Assembly: GCF_048773025.1 (NCBI RefSeq)
Contig: NC_133566.1
Coordinates: forward strand, 12,495,001 to 12,559,000
Length of the DNA stretch: 64,000 nt
Origin: Camelus bactrianus
Lineage: Eukaryota > Chordata > Mammalia > Artiodactyla > Camelidae
Direction: 5' to 3'
Shown here in pieces: positions 61,691-64,000 of the stretch. Position 1 is the stretch's first letter. Each line of letters starts with the position of its first letter. A program made the translations under genes and the position numbers. The notes below the pieces were generated by a model. The model made no database searches and was not told where the DNA came from. It saw nothing but the letters and a program-made list of their open reading frames with translations.

Positions 61691-63239
61691 CAGCTGAATA
61701 AATGGACTCAAAAGAAAAACTAGGACTGAATACACAAACATTCGAGTCATTATTTCAGTGGCAGTTTAATCATAGATGTAGGTGGGGTCGGAGAAAGCAT
61801 ATGAAGAGAGAAGAAAAAAGAGATGAGCATAAATCTTTGAGCAACTTGAACACTGAGCAACAATGGAGAAAAAAGGAGGCTAGAGGTGCCCAGAAGTACA
61901 GTCAGGGAGCTAATGGAAAGCTGAGAGTGGCTTGCTCACCAAAATCCCTAAAAAGAGAAGGGTCCAAGAAAGGAGAGGGTCAACAGTGCCAAATGCTGAC
62001 GAGAGGCCAGGTGAGAAGAGGTCTGAGCAAACTAGTGCGGGGAGGTGATTATCGTCCAGCACAAGACTTGTCTCCATGGAATTATGGGTGCATAACGGGA
62101 AATGATGGGAAGACGCTTGTCTGAAAGGGGGCTGGGAAGAGCCCTGAGGCTTTCCCTCTCCGCTCACTGATAACCTCAGTGCGGTCGAATGCAGTCAGTG
62201 ATTTGTCAGATCTCTCTCCTACTGCTGTTGGCACTTTTAATCGCTCTGCCTCTATAATCGCTCTTTACTTACGAAGCAAACTCCACGTTTACATTCTATG
62301 TTTCTCAGCAGCCGTGTACTTCCCAGAAACTCTCCTCTGAGTTTCATTTTGCTGTCCTCCTCTCCCCACCACTGACCCGTGGGTACCTCTCCTGACTCGC
62401 TCATAGCCCCCCGTCTGAGTTCTCTCCCTCACAGGCTCACTGTCCCCACTCACAACGTCTCTCACCTGGGCCTTCAACCCTGCTTGGTAGACGGCTTCCC
62501 AGACGCACATCTTCGCCCCACCTGTTCCTTCCTCTGCCCAAGCTTTTATTTCTGACTGTCTGAAAGCCAAATGCAGGTGAGTTTGTTGCTGAAGCAAACA
62601 ATCCACCTCACCCAAAGTTAAATTAAGTCATCCCTGTGAATTGGTTCTCCTCTATTTGTAGTTCCCTGCGTCTCACATTCTGATGTCACCTGCTTCTTGC
62701 TTCCTCCTTGCTCCCTGCACTCATCCCGGCCACGTGCACACGCAGCCTGCATCCTCCCGGATTTCCATTCATCTCCCTCTTCACAGCAATAACCCAGATC
62801 CAACGTTCCATGTGTGTGGCTCGAAGTGCCACTCGACGACCTCCCCGGTAAGTTTCTCAAAGTCCTCTTCTTACGACTCATTGGCCTGTAATGTGGTCAG
62901 CTGATTCAAATGGAAAGGGGAAGGCTGCAGAAAACGAAGAACGACTAACAGATTCCAATTTGTCATCAACTCCGGTCCTTCGGCAATGGTTCCCTGGAGT
63001 ACCACGTTGAGAAGGCTTCTGAAACGCAATCCAAACTCAGTGCAAGAGTTCCATGATCGGCATTATTAGTGGGTAGAATTAGCAGCCCAAATTGCAGGTC
63101 AGATGCAACATTTGGTTAGAGCTTTGGACTGAATATAAGTAGGTCTGTATTTTAATCCCAGGGAAAGTGTTGGGATATTTCAAACAAATTCCAAATGAAA
63201 TATGATTTTGCTAATACGTCTTAGAAGGTGATACAGTTC

Positions 63240-63690
63240 AACTTTTGCTCCTTTGTTGCTTGTGAGTTTTTGGTTTCTGTCCTTTACCCTGCTAGTTATC
63301 TTTTAGACAGTTCTTTGTTACATTTCATTTATTGTATTCTCCATCTCTGGAAATTGTTTGGTTCTTTTTTATGATTTCTATCTCCCTGGTAAACTTCTTG
63401 TTTTGTTCATGCTTTGTTTTCCTGACTTCACTGAATAATCTTTCTGGGTTTTCTTGTGGCTCACTGGGTTTCCAAAAAGCAACCGTTTGGAGTTCTTTGC
63501 CAGGAAAATCACAGCTCGCTGTTTCTTGGGAGTCAGTTACTGGAAAACTGTTGTGTTCCTTTGATTGTGTCATGTTTCCTTGGAATTTCATGTTCCTTGA
63601 AGTCTGGCTTTATTGTCTTTGCATTTCAAGAAGTAGTCACTTCCTCGAGTCTTTACTGACTGGCTTCTGGAGATAAACACCTTCTGTCAG
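63240..63690 (-). mobile_element. Probable L1-related segment
   Basis: TTTCTATCTCCCTGGTAAAC, TTGTTCATGCTTTGTTTTCC and GGGAGTCAGTTACTGGAAAA resemble a reverse-oriented old L1 segment that I recall from other mammals. It has an open frame on the plus strand, but its content looks repeat-derived. Confidence 0.4.
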
Positions 63691-64000
63691 CGCTTTTAGG
63701 AATTCGGAGGCTCTCTCAGACCTTCTATGGCTATGCCTGCTCCACACCTCTCATTTCCTTTTGTCCGGGGGCCGGGTTAACATTACACGCCTTCTATCCA
63801 TCCTCCACAGTCAGGTCAGGTGCTGACAGCTTCCCCTTTGCTTTCCCGCGGCTGGTGCCAAGGGCCCCAGTTTGTGTGCTTCGTCCCGCTCCTGCAGAGT
63901 CCAGCCAGCATCCTGTGTGTGCCCGCTGGCTGTCGGCTAAGGCCCCGTCCCACCGCCCTCAGAGTTAGCACAGGGAGCCGGCCACTGGGCAGGGGAAGGG

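Larger units (their letters stand above)
55183..64000. other. Upstream flank of IL1RL1
   Basis: Between IL1RL1 and the expected next cluster member (IL1RL2 in human, outside this window). No exon of a known gene was recognised. Repeats are MIRs, a TG tract, a MaLR LTR relic, L2-like blocks and an L1-like segment near 63.2-63.7 kb. Confidence 0.6.

Noticed and set aside
63332-63676. 114-codon plus-strand open frame
   Set aside because: Sequence looks like reverse-oriented L1-related DNA, and the frame has no family match that I recognise.

Overview
This is mammalian nuclear DNA, almost certainly from a camelid (camel, llama or alpaca). Three copies of the camelid tRNA-derived SINE are present, with A/B-box-like motifs and a tail containing AATAAATAAATAA-type sequence, together with L1, L2, MIR, Tigger and MaLR relics. 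I cannot tell camel from alpaca. The window holds part of the interleukin-1 receptor cluster (human chromosome 2q12). Both genes lie on the minus strand, so transcription runs from high to low coordinates.

Layout in the direction of transcription: about 64.0-55.2 kb is upstream flank with L2, MIR and one MaLR LTR relic. At 55.07-55.18 kb is the candidate distal first exon of IL1RL1 (ST2, the IL-33 receptor), with two GATA motifs just upstream. A 12.6 kb first intron leads to exon 2 (signal peptide) at 42.3 kb. Exons 3-11 follow down to the stop at 27.74 kb. All ten coding exons could be joined in phase with consensus GT/AG sites, giving a 547-codon protein: signal peptide, three Ig domains, one membrane helix and a TIR domain. 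The soluble ST2 read-through end after exon 8 is preserved.

A GC-rich, CpG-rich block at about 25.5-26.3 kb lies 1.4 kb beyond the IL1RL1 stop. It carries a strong minus-strand splice donor and is the best candidate for the promoter and first exon of IL18R1. IL18R1 coding exons 2-6 lie at 19.9, 16.8, 13.8, 11.3 and 7.5 kb and encode the signal peptide, the first two Ig domains and the start of the third (226 codons). The membrane and TIR exons were not found and should lie beyond position 1.

The two genes encode related type I membrane receptors that signal through TIR domains. IL1RL1 binds IL-33 and pairs with IL1RAP. IL18R1 binds IL-18 and pairs with IL18RAP. The rest of the window is introns and flank packed with ancient interspersed repeats. 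I saw no RNA genes, CRISPR arrays or complete protein-coding mobile elements. The locus is a known one and I found no convincing new biological system. The most useful observations are a shortened ST2L C-terminus, the conserved soluble-ST2 exit, the GATA-flanked distal exon, a microsatellite acting as a splice polypyrimidine tract, and several nested or duplicated repeats.
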